DNA of 34,248 bases from Candidatus Woesearchaeota archaeon (GCA_019322375.1 JAHWIP010000014.1:1-34248), one strand, 5' to 3'. Counted from the first letter of the stretch, positions 1 to 7,798 are shown. Translations and numbers: made by a program. The notes: generated by a model from the letters alone, not told the origin.

Positions 1-2
1 AT

Positions 3-740
3 TATTCTAAACCAGCAGGACAATTTATTATAAGAAACAAATCATTCAGAAAAGATAGAGCTTTGTTTAGCAAGGAAAACATTCATGTTGTTGAGTCAGA
101 ATTTCTAGAAGGAGAAGTTGCTCTTAAAGAAGGAAAAAATCTACTTATTGAAAAATGCAAGTTTAAAAGCAACTATCCTTTGTGGTACAATAAAGGCACT
201 GTTGTTAAGGATTCAGAGTTTCTTAAGGAATGCAGAAGCTCTGTATGGTATGGTAAAGAAATGGATTTTGAAAAGTGCATTATAAAAGGGCCTAAGTTTT
301 TAAGGGAATCCAGGAACATCATCATTAAAAATACAAATGTAATTGGTTCTGATGAATGCTCTTGGTGGTGTGAGGATTTAACTATCAATAAGAGTTTATT
401 TCAAGGAGATTACTTTGGTTTGGGCTCAAAAAATCTAAACATAAAAAACTCAGAGATTAAAGGAAAGTATCCTTTGCAGCATATCAAAGGCATATCTTAT
501 CTAAAAAATGTTAAAATAATTGGCAAAGATGCTTTTTGGGATTCAAAAAATATTGTAATCCAAAAGTGTGTAATAAAAGGACCTTATGCTGGCTGGAATT
601 CAGAAAATTTAACATTTATTGACTCAACAATAATAGGCTCTCAGCCATTATGCTACTCAAAAAATATAATTCTAATAAACACAGAACTTGAACAAGCTAA
701 AGGAGCATTTGAGTTCTCTACAGTTTATTCTATAGATTAA
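3..740 (+). CDS. DUF3737 family beta-helix-like protein (5' end outside window)
   Basis: The reading frame is open to the left edge of the window, so this is the 3' part of a gene. The first in-frame start-like codon is a TTG at 63, but the residues before it (including the stretch KDRALFSK) look like genuine protein and match the N-terminal style of DUF3737 proteins, so only a short N-terminal piece is probably missing. The chain is built from repeated short strands of the type 'N-I-x-I-x-N-[ST]-x-I-x-G', alternating with aromatic/Trp-containing turns such as LWYNKG and FWDSKN. This is the signature of a right-handed beta-helix, as in pectin-lyase folds. No signal peptide is visible in the part present. 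The enzymatic role of DUF3737 is unknown; sugar binding is only a guess. Its TAA overlaps the stop codon of the convergent gene in the shared tetramer TTAA. Confidence 0.8.
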   Translation, partial: YSKPAGQFIIRNKSFRKDRALFSKENIHVVESEFLEGEVALKEGKNLLIEKCKFKSNYPLWYNKGTVVKDSEFLKECRSSVWYGKEMDFEKCIIKGPKFLRESRNIIIKNTNVIGSDECSWWCEDLTINKSLFQGDYFGLGSKNLNIKNSEIKGKYPLQHIKGISYLKNVKIIGKDAFWDSKNIVIQKCVIKGPYAGWNSENLTFIDSTIIGSQPLCYSKNIILINTELEQAKGAFEFSTVYSID

Positions 741-1525
741 GAAACAACTTCCTTCACAACCCAACTCCACCCTTTAGGTCCTACTCCTTGGGCTTTTAAA
801 TACTTTTCTGAAGCATAGCTTTCATCAGGTCTTTGCACTAAATATGCTATCTCTGCTTTGTCAAGCATTGCAAAGTCATTCTCAGAATCACCAATGCCAA
901 TAGTGCTTACGCCTTGTGCTTCATATTTTATTCTGAAAAAATCTGTCAGCAAGCCAACTGCTTTGCCTTTGTCATTCCCACCAGTTATATGGTAATACCT
1001 GCCTCCTTTTATTAGTTTTAAACCTTTTTGTTCAATCAGTTCTTTTAACTTGTTCTCATCTCCTTTAACAAGCTTAAAAGGCTCATCATACTCTCTTTCA
1101 GCAGCAAGCTTTGCCTGCTCAAGGGTTAAGCCTGTGTCTTCAGCAATTTCCTCAGGGCTCATATCTCCAAAACCAATAATATCAAGTTCTTCTTGCTCTT
1201 TTATATCCTTTAAAGCTTCTCTTAGCTTCTTATAATCAGTTCCCAGCTCAACAACCAAGTAACCCTTTTTTTCCAAGCACTCAAACTCATCCTTAAAATA
1301 ATCCTTAGGAATATATATCCCCCCTCCATCCTCAACAATAAAAGGCTCATTAATATCTAAAAGTTTTTGATAATGCTCTGTCTCTGCAAAGGTCTTGCTA
1401 GTGCACAAAACCAGCGGAACCTTATTTTTTTTAATCAATTTAAGAGCATGCTTTGCTTTTTCAAAAGAATAAGTATCATGGTCAAGCAAGGTGCCGTCAA
1501 GGTCTGAAAAGATTATTATTTTCAT
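737..1525 (-). CDS. mpgP: mannosyl-3-phosphoglycerate phosphatase (HAD superfamily)
   Basis: The 262-residue protein has all HAD motifs. Motif I is SDLDGTLLD with the nucleophile Asp8 and acid/base Asp10, motif II is the Ser/Thr in LCTSKT near residue 42, the motif III Lys is likely in GGNDKGKAV, and motif IV is GIGDSENDFAM at about 210-219. The Cof-type cap, the segment VEDGGGIYIP and the C-terminal GPKGWSWVVKE are characteristic of the MPGP family, which removes phosphate from mannosyl-3-phosphoglycerate to give the compatible solute mannosylglycerate. The ATG at 1525 is preceded by AGAGG. It follows the CCA-adding enzyme reading frame by 15 nt and is probably co-transcribed. No recognisable mannosyl-3-phosphoglycerate synthase is present in the window, so the exact substrate remains an inference; a sugar-phosphate phosphatase of the Cof type is the alternative. 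Confidence 0.82.
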   Translation of the reverse strand: MKIIIFSDLDGTLLDHDTYSFEKAKHALKLIKKNKVPLVLCTSKTFAETEHYQKLLDINEPFIVEDGGGIYIPKDYFKDEFECLEKKGYLVVELGTDYKKLREALKDIKEQEELDIIGFGDMSPEEIAEDTGLTLEQAKLAAEREYDEPFKLVKGDENKLKELIEQKGLKLIKGGRYYHITGGNDKGKAVGLLTDFFRIKYEAQGVSTIGIGDSENDFAMLDKAEIAYLVQRPDESYASEKYLKAQGVGPKGWSWVVKEVVS

Positions 1526-1540
1526 TTTTTCCTCTTTTTC

Positions 1541-1942
1541 TTAAATTGAAATCTTTTTAACCCTCTGCTTAACATACTCTTCTTTAATCAAATCCTTAAT
1601 TAGCTTATCAGGTATTTTATATTTTCTTTTTTCCCTTGCAAACAACCTTTTATCTTTTTCAAACACGTTTTTGTGTTTGCTCTTAAACTTTTTTGCATTT
1701 AACTTAATCTTAACAGGAGGGCCTTTAATAATTATTTTATCTGACAGTGCCTGCTTCTTAACCATGAAATACAATAAGCTTTCCTTTGCATCAAACTCCC
1801 ACCCAGATTCAAGAACATTGAACTCATGCTTTTTCAATTGCTTTCCCAAATACTCAAAACATTTCAAAACCTTGGCTCCGATAATATCTTGTTTGCCTTT
1901 CAAAGGCTTAACTTTTAATATTATTAACCAGTTCTTTTTTGC
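1541..1942 (-). CDS. cca: C-terminal (tail) part of archaeal CCA-adding enzyme, separated by in-frame TAG
   Basis: This segment continues the reading frame of the gene at 1943-2815 after a single TAG. The region right after the stop (WLIILKVKPLKGKQDI) and the following helix match the start of the C-terminal domain of class I archaeal CCA-adding enzymes as I recall it from the Archaeoglobus protein (a beta strand, then 'P..ERASRKIFEFLE'). The later segments LLYFMVKKQ and KGPPVK match the conserved 'LLFE...MGPQ' region. The only start-like codon is a TTG at 1903; it has no Shine-Dalgarno and would remove the conserved first strand. So the piece may need readthrough of the TAG, or it may initiate poorly at TTG, or the gene may be broken. 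It ends 15 nt before the start of the phosphatase gene. Confidence 0.75.
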   Translation of the reverse strand, partial: AKKNWLIILKVKPLKGKQDIIGAKVLKCFEYLGKQLKKHEFNVLESGWEFDAKESLLYFMVKKQALSDKIIIKGPPVKIKLNAKKFKSKHKNVFEKDKRLFAREKRKYKIPDKLIKDLIKEEYVKQRVKKISI

Positions 1943-2815
1943 CTAGTTTTTAATATCTTTAATCTTTAGCTTTTTTATCTCAAAAAACTTTGCACCTGGC
2001 TTGTCTAGGAACTCTCTTGCTTTTTGCTTAAAAACCTCAAACTTCTCCTTGCTAACAGCTGCTGCAGCATTTCTGTCAGGCTGAACAGGGTCAACAATGA
2101 TTAAGGGTGACTGGGTTTTTGACTTGTTAAGTTGCTTAACAGGATCTTTTAGATGAGAGCCAGGGTCAAGCACTGCTTTACTGCCCCACACACTTGCCTG
2201 CATTAATAATTTTTCAAAACTGCCATAGTATATTATTAACAAATCCAGCACATGCCCTGAAAAACCCCTTATATAACTCTCTGCTCCATAAACCTTTATT
2301 GCTTTGCAGAACTGCTTTGCCAGCCTAATCTCATCACCAAGCAAAGGCTTCTTAACAAGATGCTTTTTTACATAATCAACATGTAAAGGACTCATATCAG
2401 TAACATTAACTGCCTGCTTGTAATTATCAATCTTTAGCACAGGCACAATCTCAAACAACAGATTCTTTTTTCTTAATTGATAGTAATCCCTGCTGCCATG
2501 CACCAGCTCAGGCTTTAATGGTGCAATTGCTTTTCCAAGCAGTTTAGAAATGCTCAAAGACTTGTCTTTGGCACTCAAAGGCTCTGCCTTTGATGTGTCC
2601 TTGTCTTTGTAACTATAATCAAACCTAACAAACAAGTCAATATCAAAGTCATTCCTTAGAATGGTTCCTTTGGCATAGCTGCCACCAGCCACACATCTTG
2701 CTTTTATTTTATTTTTTTCCAAGAGACTATTGATTTTTTTTATAACTTCATCTACTTGTATGAACTCCTGCTTTGCAGGCTTAAGCTTTTTAACAACTTT
2801 TTTCAATAGTTCCAT
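1943..2815 (-). CDS. cca: CCA-adding tRNA nucleotidyltransferase, class I (N-terminal catalytic and central domains)
   Basis: This enzyme adds or repairs the 3' CCA of tRNAs. The polymerase-beta-like motif GGSYAKGT followed by DFDIDLFVRF supplies the GS and two of the three metal-binding carboxylates. The third carboxylate, usually Asp in VDVVPCY, appears as Glu in FEIVPVL. The segments YIRGFSGHVLDLLIIYYGSF and IVDPVQPDRNAAAAVS are hallmark central-domain motifs of the archaeal enzyme. The protein stops after about 290 residues, against roughly 430-440 for the family, because of a TAG just before the C-terminal domain; the rest follows in the same frame (1541-1942). I chose ATG 2815 rather than the upstream TTG at 2821 because it lies 30 nt after a TATA box and at exactly the same distance from a 17-bp promoter box as the nucS start. 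Confidence 0.85.
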   Translation of the reverse strand: MELLKKVVKKLKPAKQEFIQVDEVIKKINSLLEKNKIKARCVAGGSYAKGTILRNDFDIDLFVRFDYSYKDKDTSKAEPLSAKDKSLSISKLLGKAIAPLKPELVHGSRDYYQLRKKNLLFEIVPVLKIDNYKQAVNVTDMSPLHVDYVKKHLVKKPLLGDEIRLAKQFCKAIKVYGAESYIRGFSGHVLDLLIIYYGSFEKLLMQASVWGSKAVLDPGSHLKDPVKQLNKSKTQSPLIIVDPVQPDRNAAAAVSKEKFEVFKQKAREFLDKPGAKFFEIKKLKIKDIKN

Positions 2816-2842
2816 AACCAACTAATAAGAAAATATTTACTT

Positions 2843-2859
2843 ATAAAAATGTTTGGGTT
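2843..2859 (-). promoter_or_regulatory. 17-bp promoter box (BRE/TATA-like), identical copy before nucS
   Basis: Read on the minus strand the sequence is AACCCAAACATTTTTAT. It lies 28-44 nt upstream of ATG 2815 and contains the T/A-rich TATA region. An identical 17-mer lies 28-44 nt upstream of the nucS ATG (29652-29668). The identical spacing supports both a promoter role and the start codon choices. Confidence 0.6.
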
Positions 2860-2870
2860 AGGGAGAAAGT

Positions 2871-4295
2871 CTAAACTTCTTGTTTTAAACTCTGAAAATG
2901 CTTTATTATATCAGCCTTTGCTTTTTCCTGTAATTTTAGCTTTAAATGTTTTAGCCATGCATCAGACCAAGCCTCAAAATGGTTATATCTTTGCCAAGAA
3001 ATCCACCTGCCACTCATAACTTTACCATATTTCCTCATATACAATTTAAAAATTTCTTGTTCTATAGCCCAATTAGTTCTTAACTCATAATCCTTAACCC
3101 TTTTCATGATTGACTCTATGTTCTTAAAACATAGCAGGGTATTTTTTGCACTTTCAAAAAAGTCAGGATTATTATCAACAAGTTCTTTTCTTCTTGCTGC
3201 ATTGTTAAACTCTTGTTCAGCAGAAAAATAATTCCTTAGAAAACCCATTTTATTAAAGCCCATTCTTAAGCCATCTATTTTTAGATAGCTAAATGCATTA
3301 ACATCAAATCTTCTGAGCAAATGCCAACGAAGCTCATCAAGTTTTTTATCAACAGAGAGATACTCTCTTTTACTCAACCCTTCATCTCTTATCTTTGTTG
3401 CCATGGAAAATGCTTTATCAATTATATTCATGTAATAATCAGGATACCCTTTCTCACTTAAAAAAGGTTTTATCCTTTGGAAATACGTAAATACATTGTT
3501 TTCATTATCAGCTAATTTTTGTGGCTCTGCCAACTTTCCATCAATCGTGAAATTCCCACTGTAATATTCTACACCTCTAGCACTTCTTCCAATATCTTCT
3601 ACTTTACTGTATACTTCAACATAACGATCTAATTTTTCTTTAATTAAAATAATGCTTAGCTTGTGCAACCCTTGCTCTGTATCTGCATAAATTCTTTCTT
3701 CTGCTTTTTTGCCTGCAACTTCTTTTGCACTTGAAAAAGCTCTGTTAACAAAATTACTGTAATGTGAATATCTTTTTAAGTCATCTACCAGTTCTTCAAT
3801 TATAGTTGATAAGAATCTTATTTCTTCTTCAGTATTCTCACTCTTTGCTAAAATTGACTTAATTTTATCTCTAAATTGTTCATCTACTTCTCTAATATCA
3901 CCTACACCATGCTGAACAAGTTTTGCAGTGCATTCCCCATGATTAAGAATTTGTTCTAATCCCTCAACTTTTTTCTTAAAGCCACTATAATCCTTTTTTT
4001 TCAATAAAGAATAACTCTCTTTAGCAACTTCATAATCCCCTGACAATTCTTTAAAATATTTTACTTGATTTTCAAGTTCTTCAAACACATCTATTTCAAT
4101 AAACTTTTCATAATGCGTATCCATGTTTTTTTCTTGCTTCATTAATTTCTCTTTTAATTCCTTCATGCTAGGCTCTTGTTCTTTCATACCCTGCTCTTGT
4201 TGCCTACCAACAACACCAAATGCTTCTTTAGGGTCTAATAGATATAACAGAACACAGGCTCCGCTTCTCTCAATAAACTCCCTTCTCTTAACCAT
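2871..4295 (-). CDS. uncharacterised coiled-coil protein with Tat-like N-terminus
   Basis: I do not recognise this 474-residue protein. It begins KRREFIERSG, close to the twin-arginine consensus (S/T-R-R-x-F-L-K), followed by the short hydrophobic stretch ACVLLYLL. The same layout is seen in the PHP protein at 19680, so Tat export is possible, though the hydrophobic core is short. The rest is highly charged and mostly helical, with coiled-coil-like heptads at about residues 30-130 and aromatic helices towards the C-terminus (GRWISWQRYNHFEAW). No metal-binding or catalytic motif stands out. ATG 4295 has AGAGGG about 7 nt upstream. The gene stands alone between CCA-N and the GT2 gene. A 6-bp inverted repeat (TACTAT-TGT-ATAGTA) lies about 70 bp upstream of the start. 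Confidence 0.6.
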   Translation of the reverse strand: MVKRREFIERSGACVLLYLLDPKEAFGVVGRQQEQGMKEQEPSMKELKEKLMKQEKNMDTHYEKFIEIDVFEELENQVKYFKELSGDYEVAKESYSLLKKKDYSGFKKKVEGLEQILNHGECTAKLVQHGVGDIREVDEQFRDKIKSILAKSENTEEEIRFLSTIIEELVDDLKRYSHYSNFVNRAFSSAKEVAGKKAEERIYADTEQGLHKLSIILIKEKLDRYVEVYSKVEDIGRSARGVEYYSGNFTIDGKLAEPQKLADNENNVFTYFQRIKPFLSEKGYPDYYMNIIDKAFSMATKIRDEGLSKREYLSVDKKLDELRWHLLRRFDVNAFSYLKIDGLRMGFNKMGFLRNYFSAEQEFNNAARRKELVDNNPDFFESAKNTLLCFKNIESIMKRVKDYELRTNWAIEQEIFKLYMRKYGKVMSGRWISWQRYNHFEAWSDAWLKHLKLKLQEKAKADIIKHFQSLKQEV

Positions 4296-4390
4296 ATTTT
4301 CCCTCTGAATGAACTGGGTAATAGACGTTCCATTAAATAATTTTCTCTTTATACTATTGTATAGTACTGAATTAAATCTTGTTAGGATTC

Positions 4391-5143
4391 TTAGAATTCC
4401 CCGAATTTATAATTCTTTTTTATCATAGAATTTTCTACAGTATACTCCCCGACAAAAAGCCTTCGCAGGGTATACCTTAACACTGTAAAAACAAATTTTG
4501 GTCTGCCAATTTTATCTGCTCTTCTCACAGAGCCCAGTATTTTTGGGCCGTGTAGAATACCAAACCTGTGTTTTTTTGCTCTTATTGCAAACTCGCAGTC
4601 ATCTGTGTAGTACACATTTGGATTAAACCCGCCTGTTTTTTTGAAAACATCTCTCCTTACCATAATACAGTTGCCTGCTGCAAAAGGCTTGGGTGTGAAC
4701 TGCATTGCTCTCTGGAAGACATTATAAATCCAGCATCCCAAGTGGTCTGACTTTTTAGGGCTAATCGGCTTGATAGACACTGTTGCTATTCCTAATTTTC
4801 TTTTTTTGAACTCTGCAACATTATCTTTAAGAAAGTTCTTTGGAAGAATAACATCTGCATCAAGAAACACAATAATATTGTTTTTGGCTTTTCTTCCTCC
4901 CAGGTTGCGCGACCTGGATATGTTCCTGTCTTTCAGAACAAAAACATTCTTGGTATGCTTTTTGGCAAGCTTCCTGGTTTTATCCCTGCTCTTGCCGTCA
5001 ACAACTATTATCTCGCAGGGATACTTCTGGGCTTTTATAGATTTCAGAAGTTTTTCAATATACTTTTCTTCATTAAGAGTGATTATGGCTATGCTTACTT
5101 TTTCTTCCTTACTAGTTTTTTGCTTTTTCTTTTTTTTCGCCAC
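4391..5143 (-). CDS. family 2 glycosyltransferase
   Basis: A GT-A fold glycosyltransferase: VSIAIITLNEEKYIEKLLKS is the N-terminal nucleotide-binding strand and helix, IIVVDGKSRDKT the next strand, and VFLDADVILP the DxD-type metal/nucleotide-sugar motif. FNPNVYYTDDCEFAIRA corresponds to the 'ED.....R' acceptor/catalytic region of GT2 enzymes. A C-terminal amphipathic region with Arg/Lys (RYTLRRLFVG) may contact the membrane; there is no clear transmembrane helix. I prefer GTG 5143 (protein starting AKKKKK) because a TATA box lies at about 5185-5193, inside the longer frame that could start at GTG 5182. GTG 5152 is also possible. It is divergent from the GT4 glycosyltransferase at 5248, and the two may act in the same glycan or glycolipid pathway. 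The donor and acceptor are unknown. Confidence 0.85.
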   Translation of the reverse strand: MAKKKKKQKTSKEEKVSIAIITLNEEKYIEKLLKSIKAQKYPCEIIVVDGKSRDKTRKLAKKHTKNVFVLKDRNISRSRNLGGRKAKNNIIVFLDADVILPKNFLKDNVAEFKKRKLGIATVSIKPISPKKSDHLGCWIYNVFQRAMQFTPKPFAAGNCIMVRRDVFKKTGGFNPNVYYTDDCEFAIRAKKHRFGILHGPKILGSVRRADKIGRPKFVFTVLRYTLRRLFVGEYTVENSMIKKNYKFGEF

Positions 5144-5216
5144 CCTAGTCACTCTGTCTGATAATCCATGCGGGTAATTCACACTATATAAAGCTTACTC
5201 TTTTTTAATACAAAGG

Positions 5217-5230
5217 TTTTTATAACCTCC
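5217..5230 (+). promoter_or_regulatory. TATA box with C-tract, promoter of GT4 gene
   Basis: TTTTATAACCTCC is centred about 26 nt before ATG 5248, as expected for a leaderless archaeal transcript. It is one of about a dozen promoters in this window with the TATA-then-ACC layout. Confidence 0.6.
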
Positions 5231-5247
5231 AGGTTTTCGTTTTGCAG

Positions 5248-6381
5248 ATGAGGGTGGCTTATTTTTCAGGATCTTTTAAAGAGAACTTTGACGGTGTGAG
5301 TAATTACATATTTAAGTTAATGGATTTTCTTAATGATAAAAAGGATGTTGACAAGATTGTTTTTTCAGCAGTGGTACCTGACAAAGACGTGGGCGCAGAG
5401 GTTGTTAAGGTTGATTCTGTGTCTCTCCCTTTTTACAAGGATTACAAGATGTCCCTGCCAACCTGGGCAAAGGTGGACAGGAGACTTAAGAAATTCAAGC
5501 CAGACCTAATCCATATAATGTCTCCTTGTTCTCTGGGCTACTATGCTATGACCTATGCAAAAATGCGCAGGATACCATTAGTCACCACCTACCACACACA
5601 TTTTGCTAGCTATGCTAAGTACTATAAAGTGGATTTTCTTAAAATGCTTGGCTGGAAATACTTAAAGCAGATATATAACCAGTGCGTTAAGGTATATGTT
5701 CCCTCAAAGCATGTGTTGTCAGAGTTAAAAAAGCATAAAATCAAGAACCTTGCTTACCTACCCCACGGGGTGGATACTAAAACTTTTAATCCTAAGCACA
5801 GATCAAAGAAATGGAGGAAGAAAGTGGGAGGGGAGAAAAAAACCATCCTCTTATATGTTGGGAGGCTGGTATGGGAAAAAGATTTGTTAGTGCTTGCAAG
5901 GGCTTATAATTTACTAAGAAAAAAAAGAAAAGACTTTGAGATGGTGTTGATCGGGGATGGGCCTATAAAAGATGATTTAATCAAGATGATGCCTGGAGCA
6001 AAATTTCTGGGTGCAAAATACGGCAAGGATTTGTACACAGCTTATGCCTCTGCTGACATCTTTGTTTTCCCTTCTACCACAGAGACTTTTGGGCTTGTAA
6101 CTGTAGAGGCAATGGCTTCTGGCCTTGTCCCTGTTGTTGCTGAAGAAGCAGGCTCTAAAACCCTTGTAGAGCATGAAGTGAATGGTTTATTAACAAAACC
6201 AAGGGACTCTGTTGATTTTGCAAGAAAAGTTTATCATCTCCTGGGTAATGTTAAGAAGAGGAAGAGCCTGGCTTCTAATGCTCTCGGGTTTGCAAAACAA
6301 CAGGACTGGGATATTGTCTTTACCAAATTACTGAGAAGTTATAAAAAAGTAATTGCTGTTAATAGATCTGATAATAGGTAA
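5248..6381 (+). CDS. family 4 glycosyltransferase (mannosyltransferase-like)
   Basis: A GT-B fold enzyme of about 377 residues. The N-terminus MRVAYFSGSF, followed by GVSNYIFKLMDFL, is the acceptor domain start typical of GT4. VTTYHTHFASYAKYY is the conserved 'HTH' segment of PimB/MgtA-like alpha-mannosyltransferases. ILLYVGRLVWEKDL begins the donor domain, and ETFGLVTVEAMASGLVPVV contains the E-x7-E motif that binds the nucleotide sugar. It probably transfers a hexose (often from GDP-mannose in the closest groups) to a lipid or glycan at the inner membrane face; the substrate is inferred only from family resemblance. ATG 5248 is chosen over TTG 5242 because it sits 26 nt after the TATA box. 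It is divergent from the GT2 gene and 94 nt before the antiporter. Confidence 0.88.
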   Translation: MRVAYFSGSFKENFDGVSNYIFKLMDFLNDKKDVDKIVFSAVVPDKDVGAEVVKVDSVSLPFYKDYKMSLPTWAKVDRRLKKFKPDLIHIMSPCSLGYYAMTYAKMRRIPLVTTYHTHFASYAKYYKVDFLKMLGWKYLKQIYNQCVKVYVPSKHVLSELKKHKIKNLAYLPHGVDTKTFNPKHRSKKWRKKVGGEKKTILLYVGRLVWEKDLLVLARAYNLLRKKRKDFEMVLIGDGPIKDDLIKMMPGAKFLGAKYGKDLYTAYASADIFVFPSTTETFGLVTVEAMASGLVPVVAEEAGSKTLVEHEVNGLLTKPRDSVDFARKVYHLLGNVKKRKSLASNALGFAKQQDWDIVFTKLLRSYKKVIAVNRSDNR

Positions 6382-6407
6382 GTATGAATCCCACCAATAA
6401 ATTTATA

Positions 6408-6470
6408 AACCTCTTTTATAATTTATTATCTAGTTAATTAGTCAAAAAAGCATAAGGGAAAAAAGAGGTT
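6408..6470 (+). promoter_or_regulatory. inverted repeat linking promoter C-tract and ribosome-binding site of antiporter gene
   Basis: AACCTCTTTT (6408-6417) and AAAAGAGGTT (6461-6470) are perfect 10-bp inverted arms. The left arm follows the TATA box TTTATAAAC and the right arm carries the Shine-Dalgarno GAGGT, 6 nt before ATG 6476. A transcript reading through from the GT4 gene could fold to hide the ribosome-binding site; a transcript started at the local TATA box would lack the left arm. Confidence 0.45.
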
Positions 6471-6475
6471 ACCAT

Positions 6476-7774
6476 ATGGATGCTCTATTTGTTTTAACCA
6501 ACATAGCAATCATTCTTTTGCTGGGTATTTTGTGTTCTTTGCTTTCTAAAAAGCTCAGAATATCTAATACGTTGGTTCTTGTAGTTCTGGGAATAATCCT
6601 TGGCAGGCTTTCTTATAATAACCAGCCTTTGTTCATGTTTGACCCTTCTTTTCTTGTGGGCATAGGAATTCTGGCCCTGGTGCTCATTGTTTTTGACGGC
6701 TCCTCAAGGTTCAGGCTTAAAGAGATTGATGCTCTCTCAGTGTCTGCTCTGAGGATAATTGGTTATTTCATGCTTTTCAGCGTCCTTTTAATCACCTCTT
6801 TCACCAACTTTTTATTTTTTGAAGGCCTTAATGTAGTTAATATTTTATTCTCAATAATGTTCTCTGTGGTTATTGTAGGCACAGACCCAGGCTCTGTGTT
6901 TGCTATGCTCAAGGACTTTGTTAGTGAGAAAGGCAAGAAAGTGTTTGGCTTGTTAGAGATAGAGGCTATTGTTAACACTCCTTTGATTGTTCTTATTCCT
7001 TTCATTATTCTTGACCTTATACATAACCTTGAGTTAGGACAAGGAGATTTTATTTCCTCATTCATAAGCCAGATACCTGCTTTTTTTGCTCAAATCATTG
7101 TGGGTATTGGTGCTGGCGTGGTTGTTGGCTTGATTGTTTTTAAGACCATGCAGAAAGTGTATTCCCACCAGTTCTCTCCTGTGGGTCTTATAACTGCTGC
7201 TCTTCTGGCATATATCCTAGCTGAGAATATGAGGGGTAATGGAGTGCTGGCAGTTGCCACTCTTGGCTTGATTTTCGGCAACTTGTATGTTAAGGAGAAG
7301 TCCCAGCTCCAGGAGTTCAGCTACATGGTGTCTAATGCTCTTGAAATCCTTGTTTTTGTGATTGTTGGTCTGATGATAAAGGTTCCTCTGACTTTATCTT
7401 TTTTTCTTAAGTCACTCTTGTTGTTCTGTCTCTTGGTGCTTTGCAGAATAGGAGGTGTGCTTGTTGGTCTGAAAAAATCAGATTATACTCTTAAAGAAAA
7501 ACTTTTTATGAGCCTTAACATGCCTAAGGGCATTGCAGTAGCAGTGGTTGCTTTTTCTTTTGCGCTTTTCCAGTCTGCTCAGATGAATGTGATCCTTAAC
7601 CTGATCCTTGTGTTCATGATATACTCATTATTACTGTCAGTTGTTGTTAATCGTTTTTCCAAGAAGTTCATTAGAATAGATGTTAAGCCTTCTGAGGAAG
7701 ATGAGATTCCTCATCCAAAACTAAAAGATAAAAATGCTTTAGAAAAAGCAAAAAACTCTGCAAACTCTGCTTAG
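6476..7774 (+). CDS. cation:proton antiporter, CPA family (NhaP/Kef-like)
   Basis: A 432-residue integral membrane protein with about 12-13 hydrophobic segments from residue 5 to about 400. The N-terminus (LLSKKLRISNTLVLVVLGIILG) is the classical first part of CPA antiporters. FDGSSRFRLKEI corresponds to the family's 'F..GL......L', and TDPGSVFAML (Thr136-Asp137-Pro138) is the TM4 TDP motif of CPA1 exchangers. In the partner helix the normal Asn-Asp pair is Asn167-Thr168 (EAIVNTP), so the usual second ion-binding Asp is absent. The C-terminus is short, hydrophilic and cytoplasmic, without a TrkA-N domain. ATG 6476 has GAGGT 6 nt upstream. It likely exchanges Na+ or K+ for H+ at the cell membrane. 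It is convergent with the PAC2 gene, 24 nt away. Confidence 0.85.
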   Translation: MDALFVLTNIAIILLLGILCSLLSKKLRISNTLVLVVLGIILGRLSYNNQPLFMFDPSFLVGIGILALVLIVFDGSSRFRLKEIDALSVSALRIIGYFMLFSVLLITSFTNFLFFEGLNVVNILFSIMFSVVIVGTDPGSVFAMLKDFVSEKGKKVFGLLEIEAIVNTPLIVLIPFIILDLIHNLELGQGDFISSFISQIPAFFAQIIVGIGAGVVVGLIVFKTMQKVYSHQFSPVGLITAALLAYILAENMRGNGVLAVATLGLIFGNLYVKEKSQLQEFSYMVSNALEILVFVIVGLMIKVPLTLSFFLKSLLLFCLLVLCRIGGVLVGLKKSDYTLKEKLFMSLNMPKGIAVAVVAFSFALFQSAQMNVILNLILVFMIYSLLLSVVVNRFSKKFIRIDVKPSEEDEIPHPKLKDKNALEKAKNSANSA

Positions 7775-7798
7775 ATAAGGCTCTGTTTAGATAAGGAT

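Noticed and set aside
1541..1945. Frameshift in the CCA-adding enzyme
   Set aside because: Both parts are in the same frame (starts at 1903 and 2821 share the same phase) and only one TAG separates them, so it is an in-frame stop and not a frameshift.
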